64,000 nucleotides of DNA. Source: Pontibacter sp. G13. GTDB taxonomy: Bacteria; Bacteroidota; Bacteroidia; J057. Location: positions 4,112,501 to 4,176,500 of the forward strand of contig NZ_CP134696.1 in NCBI RefSeq assembly GCF_031851795.1. The letters are read 5' to 3'. The translations under genes were made by a program, and so were the position numbers. The notes below the pieces were generated by a model. That model had not been told where the DNA came from. It did no database searches and worked only from the letters and a program-made list of their open reading frames with translations. This document shows, piece by piece, positions 27,101 to 33,873 of the stretch. Each line of letters opens with the position of its first letter. Positions within the stretch are counted from its first letter, which is position 1.

Positions 27101-28351
27101 CTCGAAGAGGATTACATGTTGATCCGCATGTACATACTGCCAGATGATCCCCGAGGAATTGGAGACTTGATAGAAGCTACTGGCGGCATTGGTACTGATC
27201 ATCAAGTCGATTCCGCCGATCAATACGCGGTTGGCATTGTTGGGGTCTACCGCGATCTCCAGATTGTACCATGCCTGAGTGCTGGTGAAACTCGACAACC
27301 CAAAAGAGGAAGGATTGGAGACATATCCCCAGTTGGTGCCATTGTTGATGGATCGATAGATGCCCAAGCATTCGTTGTTGTTACTGCTGTGAAGCAAGGC
27401 ATAGATCCGGTTGGGATTGGAAGGGGCACTGGCCAATTCCACCCGATAGAATCCAGTGTTCGGAAGTCCCGTGGTCAATTGGGCAAAGGTCGCTCCACCA
27501 TCTACAGACCGGAATATCTGCCCTTGGGTGAATATCCCCATGGAAACGAAAATGTCTCCATCGGAGGCAATCTCTATATCACATGCACGATCTGTGGAGG
27601 AAACCGTGGTGCCTGTTTGTCCTAGCACTTCTGTCCAAGTCGTTCCTTGATCTGTGGATCTTTGAAGCCCTCCATTTCTGGTCAGTGCGAATAGAGAACC
27701 ATTTGCATCCACGGCTACCTTTTGGATAAACTGGAAGTTGGTGGAGGTCGTGGAAGGGAGCTGGGTCCAGGTATTCCCTCCATCAAAGCTTCGCCAAATT
27801 CCCATGCCTTGGATGGCATCTATATTGAAATATCCCTCTCCAGTCCCAAAATACATGGTATCGGGATGGGTGGGATCTTGGGCAATCGAGGTGACTGCCA
27901 AGTTGGCGAAGAAATCATTGATTGGGGTCCAAGTAGGGGTTGGGTCGGAAATATTGGTGCATTTCCAAAGACCACCGCCAACAGATCCTGCCCAGAGAGT
28001 CTCATGGGTACCATCATTGGCATCGACCAAGAGGGCACGTGTACGACCACCGACATTGTTGGGGCCGCGTTCCTGCCATTCGAAGCCGGCAATAGCGCTA
28101 CGGGTATCTTGTTTGGACCGAATGCGATCTGCGATAGCCGCCGATTCGATCAGCTTGCTGCGGGGAACAATTCCGGTCGCAGGGTCTCGGGTCATTTCAT
28201 ACTCCTGTCTGATGGCCAGATCTATCCGGTCATATTTGGAATATTTAACCCATGCCTCTGATTGGGGCCAGAGCATGATTGCGAGGCCCAATAGTGCGAC
28301 ACTGGAAACGAGAGCAAGTAAAATGCGAGAATCACCAAATTTGGGTTTCAT
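24116..28351 (-). CDS. Giant secreted VPS10/BNR propeller protein with type IX secretion tail (paralogue)
   Basis: A 1411-residue protein with the same architecture as the gene at 19670. After an N-terminal hydrophobic anchor or signal come KYDRIDLAIRQEYEMTRDP (parallel to KFERIDLAIEQELEMTADP in its neighbour), a propeller with RSFDGGNTW, RSTDQGTTW, RSVDGGATF and TQNGGTTW Asp boxes, ATHGRGLYSARF, a Calx-beta-like domain, a jelly-roll domain (FEGGGIPSDW to IDNILLT) and a C-terminal sorting domain starting VSVFPNPCQTHIQL. Long stretches are identical or conservatively changed, for example GGDGGFCHIDQ and RFINPTDYD, so the pair arose by tandem duplication followed by marked divergence. Function is unknown; surface attachment or release by T9SS is expected from the tail. 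Confidence 0.88.
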   Translation of the reverse strand: MKPKFGDSRILLALVSSVALLGLAIMLWPQSEAWVKYSKYDRIDLAIRQEYEMTRDPATGIVPRSKLIESAAIADRIRSKQDTRSAIAGFEWQERGPNNVGGRTRALLVDANDGTHETLWAGSVGGGLWKCTNISDPTPTWTPINDFFANLAVTSIAQDPTHPDTMYFGTGEGYFNIDAIQGMGIWRSFDGGNTWTQLPSTTSTNFQFIQKVAVDANGSLFALTRNGGLQRSTDQGTTWTEVLGQTGTTVSSTDRACDIEIASDGDIFVSMGIFTQGQIFRSVDGGATFAQLTTGLPNTGFYRVELASAPSNPNRIYALLHSSNNNECLGIYRSINNGTNWGYVSNPSSFGLSSFTSTQAWYNLEIAVDPNNANRVLIGGIDLMISTNAASSFYQVSNSSGIIWQYVHADQHVILFEPGNSNVLYVANDGGIYRSANGAASTPTFANRNAGYNVTQYYSCAMPSHPADSFIAGSQDNGTQLYINAGINATQEVTGGDGGFCHIDQDDADVQISSYVYNQYRITRDGWDSYTSFNYSASSAQGRFINPTDYDSDTDILYAAYSDGYYARIENISSGTISGISRPVAELNSEQISAVTVSPNTAHRIFAGTGDGTVVRIDQADTNTPSGTDLDPGNSLPNAYISCMAIEEGDDDHMLVTFSNYGIVSVWETQNGGTTWTNVEGNLPDMPIRWAMFHPFLSDQAILATEIGVWTTRFLNGSSTDWTPTNDGLGNVRIDMIQFRESDTTFLAATHGRGLYSARFEPVAYAQFAQAAKFASEGISSGTDGDCRGYTTYDLEITISGAPVSDLPIAITIETTSTASPDDYEFPNGLLDTFTNASSIVIPIKVYADGIHEGPETLDLSLSSPGNGTDSVGNLITCTVTLLDDHSPKDRDIFTTLIDLDFEGGGIPSDWVQTQQSTGSDLFQVGSTATQSSAGWTIFPRAGQVAATNDDNCNCDKGADQLTSPTIDLSDFENAYLTFDGFFSGGGQAYARISDNGGSTWTNYALTSDPEWQPYSIDLTAYSGNANLKIAFLYQDGGAQATGMAIDNILLTANGPDYIADDFLDEDTHELGPHDTVSYYTASGELMATLINESSHDYGCTTVLIDRAGSPQPFWYQSNPQTELAGKTFMITPDVNNPTGALTVRFYYTADEVNNWESYTGLIWAQDAKIVKNGGAISQVTPTTPFPNGNTIEAKTPTYSTFGTGYLIEAYFTTGFSGFGAGDPGPNPSSLPISLTHLEVEYRDKGAGLEWVTEWEQSSSHFEIERSHNGEIFRKIGDLLAAGHSSSSLTYEFLDPNPVAGTNYYRINMVDLDGASTLSNIVSIQWEVSEWEVSVFPNPCQTHIQLTSAGGWKGEVSYRLLDLKGQVLSTGHTTLPKSQLDLRPLGLAQGIYLLALELPDGSSSVQKIMKE

Positions 28352-28658
28352 GTCGGTTGGTATGACATGTCAGAATTACCGGAGAGATGGGTTGGTGGTG
28401 CGATAGCGAGTGAGCGGCCGAATCTCTCGACACGTCTCTCCTCGATCAAAGATCATCATCCTGTAAGAAAAATACCCTGATCGGATATGAAAAGCATCTC
28501 AATATCAGGGAAGTCTGAAGGGCAGGGCGGGTAACCTAGAAGGCGACTAAATTTATCACTTTCTGATAAATGATATCGAAAACATCGAGAAAAAATTGTC
28601 CCGATCCCTGTTAGAATCTACAGGAATCGGGAAGTCTGATATCAAATATTTGTTCCGA
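28352..28658. other. 307 bp intergenic region with two minus-strand hairpins
   Basis: No gene supported. It holds the terminator of the SH3-like lipoprotein gene (28590-28631). A second minus-strand hairpin, CCCTGAT/ATCAGGG (28475-28481 with 28504-28510), is followed on the minus strand by TATTTTTC, so it may be a second terminator. An inverted repeat GAGAGAT/ATCTCTC (28382-28388, 28422-28428) lies in the leader of the propeller gene. Confidence 0.5.
28590..28631 (-). terminator. Rho-independent terminator of the SH3-like lipoprotein gene
   Basis: On the minus strand CCCGATTCCTGT pairs with ACAGGGATCGGG (one internal T/G position) around an 8 nt loop, and is followed by ACAATTTTTTCTC. It lies 28 bp after the stop codon. 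Confidence 0.85.
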
Positions 28659-29693
28659 TTAATCGAGATAAATGACCAGCCGGGAGACATAGGCACCAAT
28701 CTTGGCCACGTCTTCATGATTGGACGAGATCTGTTGGTTTCCCTTGATATTCGAAGTGACAGCCTTGGGGTAGGTGGGGGTAAGGACTGCATAGAAATAT
28801 TTATTGAATCGCTCGAATCGGCCTTTTCTCCAGCCCGCAATGGTCCCGCCGTATGCCCAGTCAAACCCATAGAAATTCACGGGCGCCTGATTCAATTTGG
28901 TCACCTCCATCAGCGGAAGTCCTACGGTCAACCCTTCCTTGGTAAACCAAGCAGAATGGGTCTGGTCCAGATATACTGCTTTGATTCGAGTCCGCTGTTC
29001 GTCTTTCCACACAATGCGAAGCTCATTCGCAGTCCGCGGAAATACCACTGTACAAGGTTCTGTTTTCCCATCGGGAAGGCTGACGGACCCCTCCGCCAAT
29101 TGCCCATATCCATACAATTGGATCAACTGATCGAAAGCTGTAGTCACCTTAATGGCGCCTACTTGCTTGCCCGGTACGATCAGGCGGTCACTGGCCAGAT
29201 TTTGAGCAGGTCCAGTACTGCGCTGATTGGGATTTCCCGATCCATTGAGTACATCCTTGATGAGTTGTTGATATTCGGGCGTGAGATATCGGACGCCGCC
29301 TTCATGAACCCAGCCCATGAGCCCTTGCTGAGTCTTGATCAAGATCCACGATTCGCGATATTTCTGTCCGCGGAGGGTAAACTCAGCTTTTCGGATGGTT
29401 CTTTGGTACAGATATTCAGCAATTTCACCTTCCTTGAGTCTGCCGATTTCAGGCATGTCCTTGCCCGGTTGGACTTTGACGATCAGACCTTCCACCCAAG
29501 ATTGGACCTGATTGGGACGGCTGAGTTCTTGCACTTCGGAGGATAGCTGCTCAAAGCCTTCCAGCAGATTGCCGAGTGGGATGTCGGTATTGGACAAGGG
29601 GTTTTTGCCTCCTGTCTGATTGGGAGCGGGTACTTCACAAGCTACACAGAGGGTAAGTGCCAGTGAGCACAACAGCGCGGAGATACGATTCAT
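28659..29693 (-). CDS. Lipoprotein with SH3-like domain, function unknown
   Basis: A 344-residue predicted lipoprotein. From ATG 29693: MNRISALLCSLALTLCVAC, with a lipobox ending at Cys19. Residues about 50-125 look like a bacterial SH3 (SH3b) domain: LIVKVQPGKDMPEIGRLKEG at the start and ESWILIKTQQGLMGWVHEGG at the end. The C-terminal half (IGAIKVTTAFDQLIQLYGYG onward) resembles the uncharacterised domain often paired with SH3 modules in Bacteroidota lipoproteins and ends with several beta strands. SH3b domains often bind peptidoglycan stems, so a periplasmic envelope role is possible but not shown. In-frame codons above 29693 are ignored because the signal starts there. Confidence 0.78.
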   Translation of the reverse strand: MNRISALLCSLALTLCVACEVPAPNQTGGKNPLSNTDIPLGNLLEGFEQLSSEVQELSRPNQVQSWVEGLIVKVQPGKDMPEIGRLKEGEIAEYLYQRTIRKAEFTLRGQKYRESWILIKTQQGLMGWVHEGGVRYLTPEYQQLIKDVLNGSGNPNQRSTGPAQNLASDRLIVPGKQVGAIKVTTAFDQLIQLYGYGQLAEGSVSLPDGKTEPCTVVFPRTANELRIVWKDEQRTRIKAVYLDQTHSAWFTKEGLTVGLPLMEVTKLNQAPVNFYGFDWAYGGTIAGWRKGRFERFNKYFYAVLTPTYPKAVTSNIKGNQQISSNHEDVAKIGAYVSRLVIYLD

Positions 29694-29786
29694 GGGGTTG
29701 GACTTCCGGATGTTGCAGGCAAGATACACATTTTGCCCACGAAAATTACCCGAAAGACCGGAGCAAGTCAGGACTGTTGGACTTGG

Positions 29787-30422
29787 TTATACGTTGGGGG
29801 GAATGATATTTTTGTAGTGCCCATTCATCTTGGCGCGTGCTTTTAGGCGCTCAGTTTCCATGACAATGGGGATGACTTGCTTGAGGTGATCCTTGATGAA
29901 TAGGAGCCTGTCATGCTCAGAAGGCAAGGTCAACAGGCGATGTTCCTGCTGCAAATTGAACCCCACATGATGGCCTATCTGAAAAGAGAATCCATTGGGA
30001 TCTTCGGTATCAAAGGAACGCTGTACGCCCAAGGCATGATGAAAATCTTTCAGAAGGGCCTTCACTTCAGCCATCAATCGAGGATCGTACCCCATCTGCT
30101 CTTCCAATCGTTCGGTAGCTCCCCCAGGATAGAGACGATTGGGGGCTACCGGGAAATATTGGCTGATTTGGATTCTGCGAATGCCTTGCGTAGTCATGTC
30201 CAACTCGCCATTGCCGTATCGTTTTTCTACAGAGACAATTTTGACCTCTGTGGCCACAGAAGCTACTTCCTGATTAAGCACAGTAGGAATCCCAAAAGTT
30301 GTATCGCCTCTCAAACATTCCTCCGCCAATTGCTTGTATCGTTCTTCGAAGACATGAAGTTTGAGATGCTCGCCGGGATAGACGACCAGATTGAGCGGAA
30401 ACAGGGGGAGAATGCCTTCCAT
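29787..30422 (-). CDS. LON substrate-binding domain protein (peptidase S16-like, no protease)
   Basis: A 211-residue cytosolic protein consisting of the LON N-terminal (PUA-like) domain only. The start reads ILPLFPLNLVVYPGEHLKLH followed by VFEERYKQLAEECL, the standard LON-domain opening. The later strand order (FGIPTVLNQEV, GNGELDMTTQGIRRIQI) also matches. No ATPase or Ser-Lys protease is attached. Such stand-alone LON proteins are common in bacteria and plants; a role in binding unfolded protein is assumed by analogy. It lies 21 bp after the VWA gene stop and reads in the same direction, so it may belong to the MoxR-VWA operon. Confidence 0.88.
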   Translation of the reverse strand: MEGILPLFPLNLVVYPGEHLKLHVFEERYKQLAEECLRGDTTFGIPTVLNQEVASVATEVKIVSVEKRYGNGELDMTTQGIRRIQISQYFPVAPNRLYPGGATERLEEQMGYDPRLMAEVKALLKDFHHALGVQRSFDTEDPNGFSFQIGHHVGFNLQQEHRLLTLPSEHDRLLFIKDHLKQVIPIVMETERLKARAKMNGHYKNIIPPNV

Positions 30423-30443
30423 AACTGTTGGTTTTTTTGAGAC

Positions 30444-31664
30444 TCAAGTATAGGTCTGTGCATCAAGTGGGCCTCCGTGAGAGTGTCGAGCATCTCGCAA
30501 GGCTTTCATTCCAGATTGAATGCCTGACAGGGTCATGGGGTACATCCGGAATTGAGTGGCGTTTCGGATTAATTCTGTAGAGGGGTAATAATTCCAGCCA
30601 TACTCGGCATTCGGATTGATCCAAATGGCATGCGAGAAATATTCCCAGACGCGTTTCAGCCAAATCAATCCCGGCTCCTCGTTCCAATGCTCTACGCTTC
30701 CACCCGCATGGGTCAATTCGTACGGAGACATAGCTGCATCTCCGACCATGATCAATTTGTAATCCCGATTGTAGGTATTCAATAAATCCCAAGTAGAGAG
30801 CCGCTCTGAAAACCTGCGCTTGTTGTCCTTCCACACATAGTCATAGATGCAATTGTGGAAATAGTAGGATTCCATGTGCTTGAACTCGTATCGAGCCGCA
30901 GAAAATAGTTGCGAGCAAATCGCTACGTGATCGTCCATCGAACCCCCAATGTCGAATAGCAGGAGCACCTTCACCCGATTTTTGCGGGTAGGTCGCATGG
31001 AAATGTCCAGCATTCCTGCGTTCTCAGATGTTTTCTTGATGGTTTGATCCAGATCCAGCTCAGAAGGCATTCCCTCTCTCGTCAATAACCTCAGCCGTTT
31101 CAGCACCAGTTTGAGATTCCGGGTGTTGAGTTCCATGTCGCCATTAAGATTGGCGTACTTCCGCTTTTCCCACACCTTGAGTGCGTTTCGGTAGCGGCTT
31201 TTATCCCCCATGTTGAAGCCTTCATGGTTGAACCCACCTGCTCCGTAGGGAGAAGAACCTCCTGTGCCAATGAACCGATTTCCTCCTTCGTGACGTTCGT
31301 CCTGTTCCTCCATCAATTCTTTGAAGCGTTCAATCAGGGCATCGAGACCGCCCATGGCTTCAATTGCTTCTAGGTCTTCAGGACTTATGACCTTCCCCAA
31401 TTCTTCCTTGAGCCATTCCTCGGGAACTTCGGCCCAAAAGTCCTTGGAGGCGGGTGTGCGTTTGTGAAAATATTGGCCAAACACCTGATCGTACAAGTCC
31501 CATTGAGATTCGTGCTTGATGAGCAGAGAACGGCTTAGGTAGTAAAATTCGTCCAAACTGGGGCCTACCACGCCTTCCGAAAGGCCTTGCATGAGGGTGA
31601 GGTACTCTTGCAATGAAGGCTTGAGTCCATGCTTGCGAAGTGTCAGGAAGAAATCGATGAACAT
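30444..31664 (-). CDS. CoxE-like VWA domain protein, partner of MoxR
   Basis: A 406-residue cytosolic protein of the CoxE-like VWA family. The N-terminal half is a helical region starting MFIDFFLTLRKHGLKPSLQE; the C-terminal half holds a VWA-like domain with a degenerate metal site, LLLFDIGGSMDDH, where the usual DxSxS reads D-x-G-x-S. This variant is, as far as I recall, usual in the subgroup. MoxR ATPases and VWA proteins work together as chaperone-like assembly factors, often for metal insertion in oxidoreductases. The MoxR gene lies 59 bp upstream on the same strand. The client is unknown; no dehydrogenase lies nearby. Confidence 0.9.
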   Translation of the reverse strand: MFIDFFLTLRKHGLKPSLQEYLTLMQGLSEGVVGPSLDEFYYLSRSLLIKHESQWDLYDQVFGQYFHKRTPASKDFWAEVPEEWLKEELGKVISPEDLEAIEAMGGLDALIERFKELMEEQDERHEGGNRFIGTGGSSPYGAGGFNHEGFNMGDKSRYRNALKVWEKRKYANLNGDMELNTRNLKLVLKRLRLLTREGMPSELDLDQTIKKTSENAGMLDISMRPTRKNRVKVLLLFDIGGSMDDHVAICSQLFSAARYEFKHMESYYFHNCIYDYVWKDNKRRFSERLSTWDLLNTYNRDYKLIMVGDAAMSPYELTHAGGSVEHWNEEPGLIWLKRVWEYFSHAIWINPNAEYGWNYYPSTELIRNATQFRMYPMTLSGIQSGMKALRDARHSHGGPLDAQTYT

Positions 31665-31723
31665 ATCTTCAAGATATCAATCAGCTAACTGTTGGAAAGG
31701 AGGGATGTTCGGATTCAAAGAAA

Positions 31724-32557
31724 TTAGCGCTCAAATTTTCTCAAGCGTTGGATCAATTCGAAGTCTTGTTCGTTTTTGATCAGCGTACCTTCGAATGGCG
31801 GGAACCCAGATTCCGCATTGATATCCTCCAACTCCTTGAGACTGATACGCTCCAAAATCAGAAGCTTGATCCAGTCAATCAATTCGCTGGTGCTGGGCTT
31901 TTTCTTGATGCCCCTCGTTTCCCGCAAATCGTAGAACATTCGCAATGCGCGATCCAGCAATGCTTGGTCAATCTGCGGCACATGTACATCCACAATTCGC
32001 TTCATCGTAGCTGCATCTGGAAAGCGGATGTAGTGAAATACACAGCGGCGCAAAAACGCATCTGGAAGCTCCTTTTCATTGTTGGAGGTGATGATCACGA
32101 TCGGTCGCTGCTTGGCGAAAACGGTTTCCTGCGTTTCGTAGCAATGGAACTGCATTTTGTCCAATTCCAGCAGCAAGTCATTGGGAAATTCAATGTCGGC
32201 TTTGTCGATCTCGTCAATGAGCACCACCTTTTGGGAATCGCTTTCAAATGCATTCCAAAGTGTCCCCTTTTTGATGTACTGCCGGATATCATGAACCTTT
32301 TGTTCTCCCAGCTGAGAGTCTCTCAATCTAGAAACTGCATCATATTCATAAAGTCCCTGTTGGGCAATGGTGGTGGATTTGATGTACCAGGTCAGGAGCT
32401 CCATATCCAGCGATTGGGCAATCTGTTCGGCTAGCATGGTTTTGCCGGTACCGGGCTCTCCTTTGACGAGGAGCGGTTTTTTGAGGGAAATAGCGGCGTT
32501 GACCGCGATTTGCAAATCAGGGGTCGCAATGTAGGAGGCAGTACCTTCAAACTTCAT
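31724..32557 (-). CDS. MoxR-family AAA+ ATPase
   Basis: A 277-residue AAA+ ATPase. Walker A is GEPGTGKT (residues 33-40), Walker B is VVLIDEIDKAD, sensor 1 is IVIITSNNEKELPDAFLRRC, which also supplies the Arg finger, and the C-terminal lid follows (TSELIDWIKLL). The preference for LIDEIDKA and the short length fit the MoxR/CoxD branch. It is first in a minus-strand unit with the VWA gene and probably the LON-domain gene, in the usual MoxR-VWA order. Its start at 32557 is 182 bp from the strong divergent promoter of the candidate RNA at 32777. Confidence 0.93.
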   Translation of the reverse strand: MKFEGTASYIATPDLQIAVNAAISLKKPLLVKGEPGTGKTMLAEQIAQSLDMELLTWYIKSTTIAQQGLYEYDAVSRLRDSQLGEQKVHDIRQYIKKGTLWNAFESDSQKVVLIDEIDKADIEFPNDLLLELDKMQFHCYETQETVFAKQRPIVIITSNNEKELPDAFLRRCVFHYIRFPDAATMKRIVDVHVPQIDQALLDRALRMFYDLRETRGIKKKPSTSELIDWIKLLILERISLKELEDINAESGFPPFEGTLIKNEQDFELIQRLRKFER

Positions 32558-32738
32558 AAATCAGGGATTGGGTTCGGATTTGGAATAGGTAAAATACACA
32601 GGATTTGGGGGAATGTGGTGGGAGAGGTTGGATAATCGAATGAATCCAAGCCAATCAGGGGGATTTGGGTTGGGGTTGCGCAAAAATCCAAGAGGCTTAA
32701 AATTGGACTTTAAATAAAAGAAACGTGCCTGCAAAGAA

Positions 32739-32770
32739 TTTGACCGTCCGGAAAAACTTCTGTATGTTTG
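32739..32770 (+). promoter_or_regulatory. Bacteroidota promoter, consensus match
   Basis: TTTG at 32739-32742, a 20 bp spacer, then TATGTTTG at 32763-32770. Both boxes match the primary sigma consensus TTTG ... TAnnTTTG of this phylum exactly and the spacing is ideal. Transcription should start near 32776-32778. Confidence 0.78.
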
Positions 32771-32776
32771 ATTAGC

Positions 32777-32904
32777 AGTTGAATGCAGCATATACACATG
32801 CCCGCCTTCAATTGCATCGACCTTCAGTAGTCCTGAAGTTCTTGTACCTAGTTATCGCTAACTGAAACGGAGACACAGATAATGACATCTGTGTCTTATT
32901 TTTT
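32777..32904 (+). ncRNA. Candidate small RNA or attenuator leader, about 128 nt
   Basis: Interval between the promoter and the intrinsic terminator. Hairpins in order: CTTCAG/CTGAAG (32822-32827, 32833-32838), AGTTA/TAACT around a TCGC loop (32850-32863), and the terminator stem AGACACAGAT/ATCTGTGTCT (32871-32896). A weaker pairing, TTGAA/TTCAA, may close the 5' part. It shows no SRP, 6S, tmRNA or tRNA signature that I recognise. It is either a free-standing small RNA or the leader of the DUF1572-VOC gene, whose ATG is 22 bases after the T-tract. Confidence 0.55.
32871..32902 (+). terminator. Rho-independent terminator 24 bp before the DUF1572-VOC gene
   Basis: Perfect 10 bp stem AGACACAGAT (32871-32880) and ATCTGTGTCT (32887-32896) with a 6 nt loop, followed by TATTTTTT. 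It points on the plus strand although no plus-strand protein gene lies upstream before 29 kb. Confidence 0.88.
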
Positions 32905-32925
32905 GCCCAAAATCCTTCCTTCGAA

Positions 32926-33873
32926 ATGCCTTTCGAACACTCCCCAATCCTCCAAAGCATCGCCCAGCAATGCCATCGGTATGAAGCTATGGGCACCGCG
33001 GCCATTCTCGCAGTGAAGTCCTCTGAAGTTGCCTTTCAACCAGATCCTAGCTGCAATAGTCTCGGAACCTTGGTGAAGCACATGCACGGGAATATGCGTT
33101 CGCGATTTGTGAACTTCATGCAGGAAGATGGGGAAAAAGATTGGCGAGAGCGAGATGACGAGTTTGTGAATTCCTTCGAAACTCAAGAGGAGCTACTGAA
33201 GGCCTGGGAAGAAGCTTGGAAGGTGTTTTGGGACGCCGTGGAACCATTTTCTGATACAGATTTGGACCGTGTGGTTTACATTCGTTCAGAGCCGCATTCC
33301 ATCCTCCATGCCCTCCATCGACACATGGCCCACAATGCCTATCACGTCGGGCAGATGATCTATCTCGCCAAAATGCTTCGAAAAGAGGAGTGGAAATCCC
33401 TCTCCATTCCCGTAGGCAAATCCGAGGAATTCACCCAGAAGAAACGCGCGGAAGCCAAACGGGCACTCGCTGAGGGAGATCTTCGTCCGGATCTGGACCT
33501 GAACCAGATCACCTTGCCTTCAAGGGATCTGGCCAAGTCCGTGGAATTCTATGAGCATTTAGGGGCGATTCTGATTGTGGATAGCCTTCCCAGATATGCT
33601 CGATTTTGGGTACCCAACGGAGGTACCACCTTTTCCCTTCATCATGTGGAGGAGCCGCTTCACGATCCGCGAACGGTGATCTACTTCGAATGTAGAGATG
33701 TGGATGCGCAGGTGGAAAGGCTCAAATCACTCGGGATGGAATTCCTGTCTGACCCTACGGACGAGCGATGGCTCTGGAGAGAAGCACGGCTGAAAGATCC
33801 TGACGGACATGAAATCTGCTTGTATCATGCAGGAGTCAATCGGGTCAATCCTCCTTGGAAGGTTCAGCCTTGA
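32926..33873 (+). CDS. DUF1572 (DinB-like) and VOC/glyoxalase fusion protein
   Basis: A 315-residue cytosolic fusion. Residues 1-160 match DUF1572 of the DinB four-helix superfamily: NSLGTLVKHMHGNMRSRFVN, EDGEKDWRERDDEF, HRHMAHNAYHVGQMIYLAK and WKSLSIPVGKSEEF. The His residues in KHMHGN and in AHNAYHVGQ are the presumed metal ligands. Residues about 187-305 form one VOC (glyoxalase/bleomycin resistance) module: LNQITLPSRDLAKSVEFYEH, then FSLHHVEEP and LKDPDGHEICLYHAG. DinB-like enzymes often act as thiol transferases and VOC domains as metal-dependent lyases or binding proteins, so thiol-linked detoxification is a guess. The short junction (about 165-185) is charged, as in a linker. Its end overlaps the convergent cyclase gene by 10 bp. 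Confidence 0.88.
   Translation: MPFEHSPILQSIAQQCHRYEAMGTAAILAVKSSEVAFQPDPSCNSLGTLVKHMHGNMRSRFVNFMQEDGEKDWRERDDEFVNSFETQEELLKAWEEAWKVFWDAVEPFSDTDLDRVVYIRSEPHSILHALHRHMAHNAYHVGQMIYLAKMLRKEEWKSLSIPVGKSEEFTQKKRAEAKRALAEGDLRPDLDLNQITLPSRDLAKSVEFYEHLGAILIVDSLPRYARFWVPNGGTTFSLHHVEEPLHDPRTVIYFECRDVDAQVERLKSLGMEFLSDPTDERWLWREARLKDPDGHEICLYHAGVNRVNPPWKVQP

Larger units (their letters stand above)
32558..32925. other. 368 bp divergent intergenic region carrying a non-coding transcription unit
   Basis: Lies between the MoxR start (minus) and the DUF1572-VOC start (plus). No protein gene is supported. The right half holds a promoter, three hairpins and a terminator, all reading on the plus strand and listed separately. 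Confidence 0.7.

Noticed and set aside
26795-27625. 276-codon plus-strand frame opposite the propeller gene
   Set aside because: Antisense to a repeat-rich gene with clear Asp-box motifs; no independent support.
32777-32904. Candidate as SRP RNA, 6S RNA, tmRNA or tRNA
   Set aside because: No GGAAG-type SRP loop, no cloverleaf, no long central bubble or tmRNA tag could be found.
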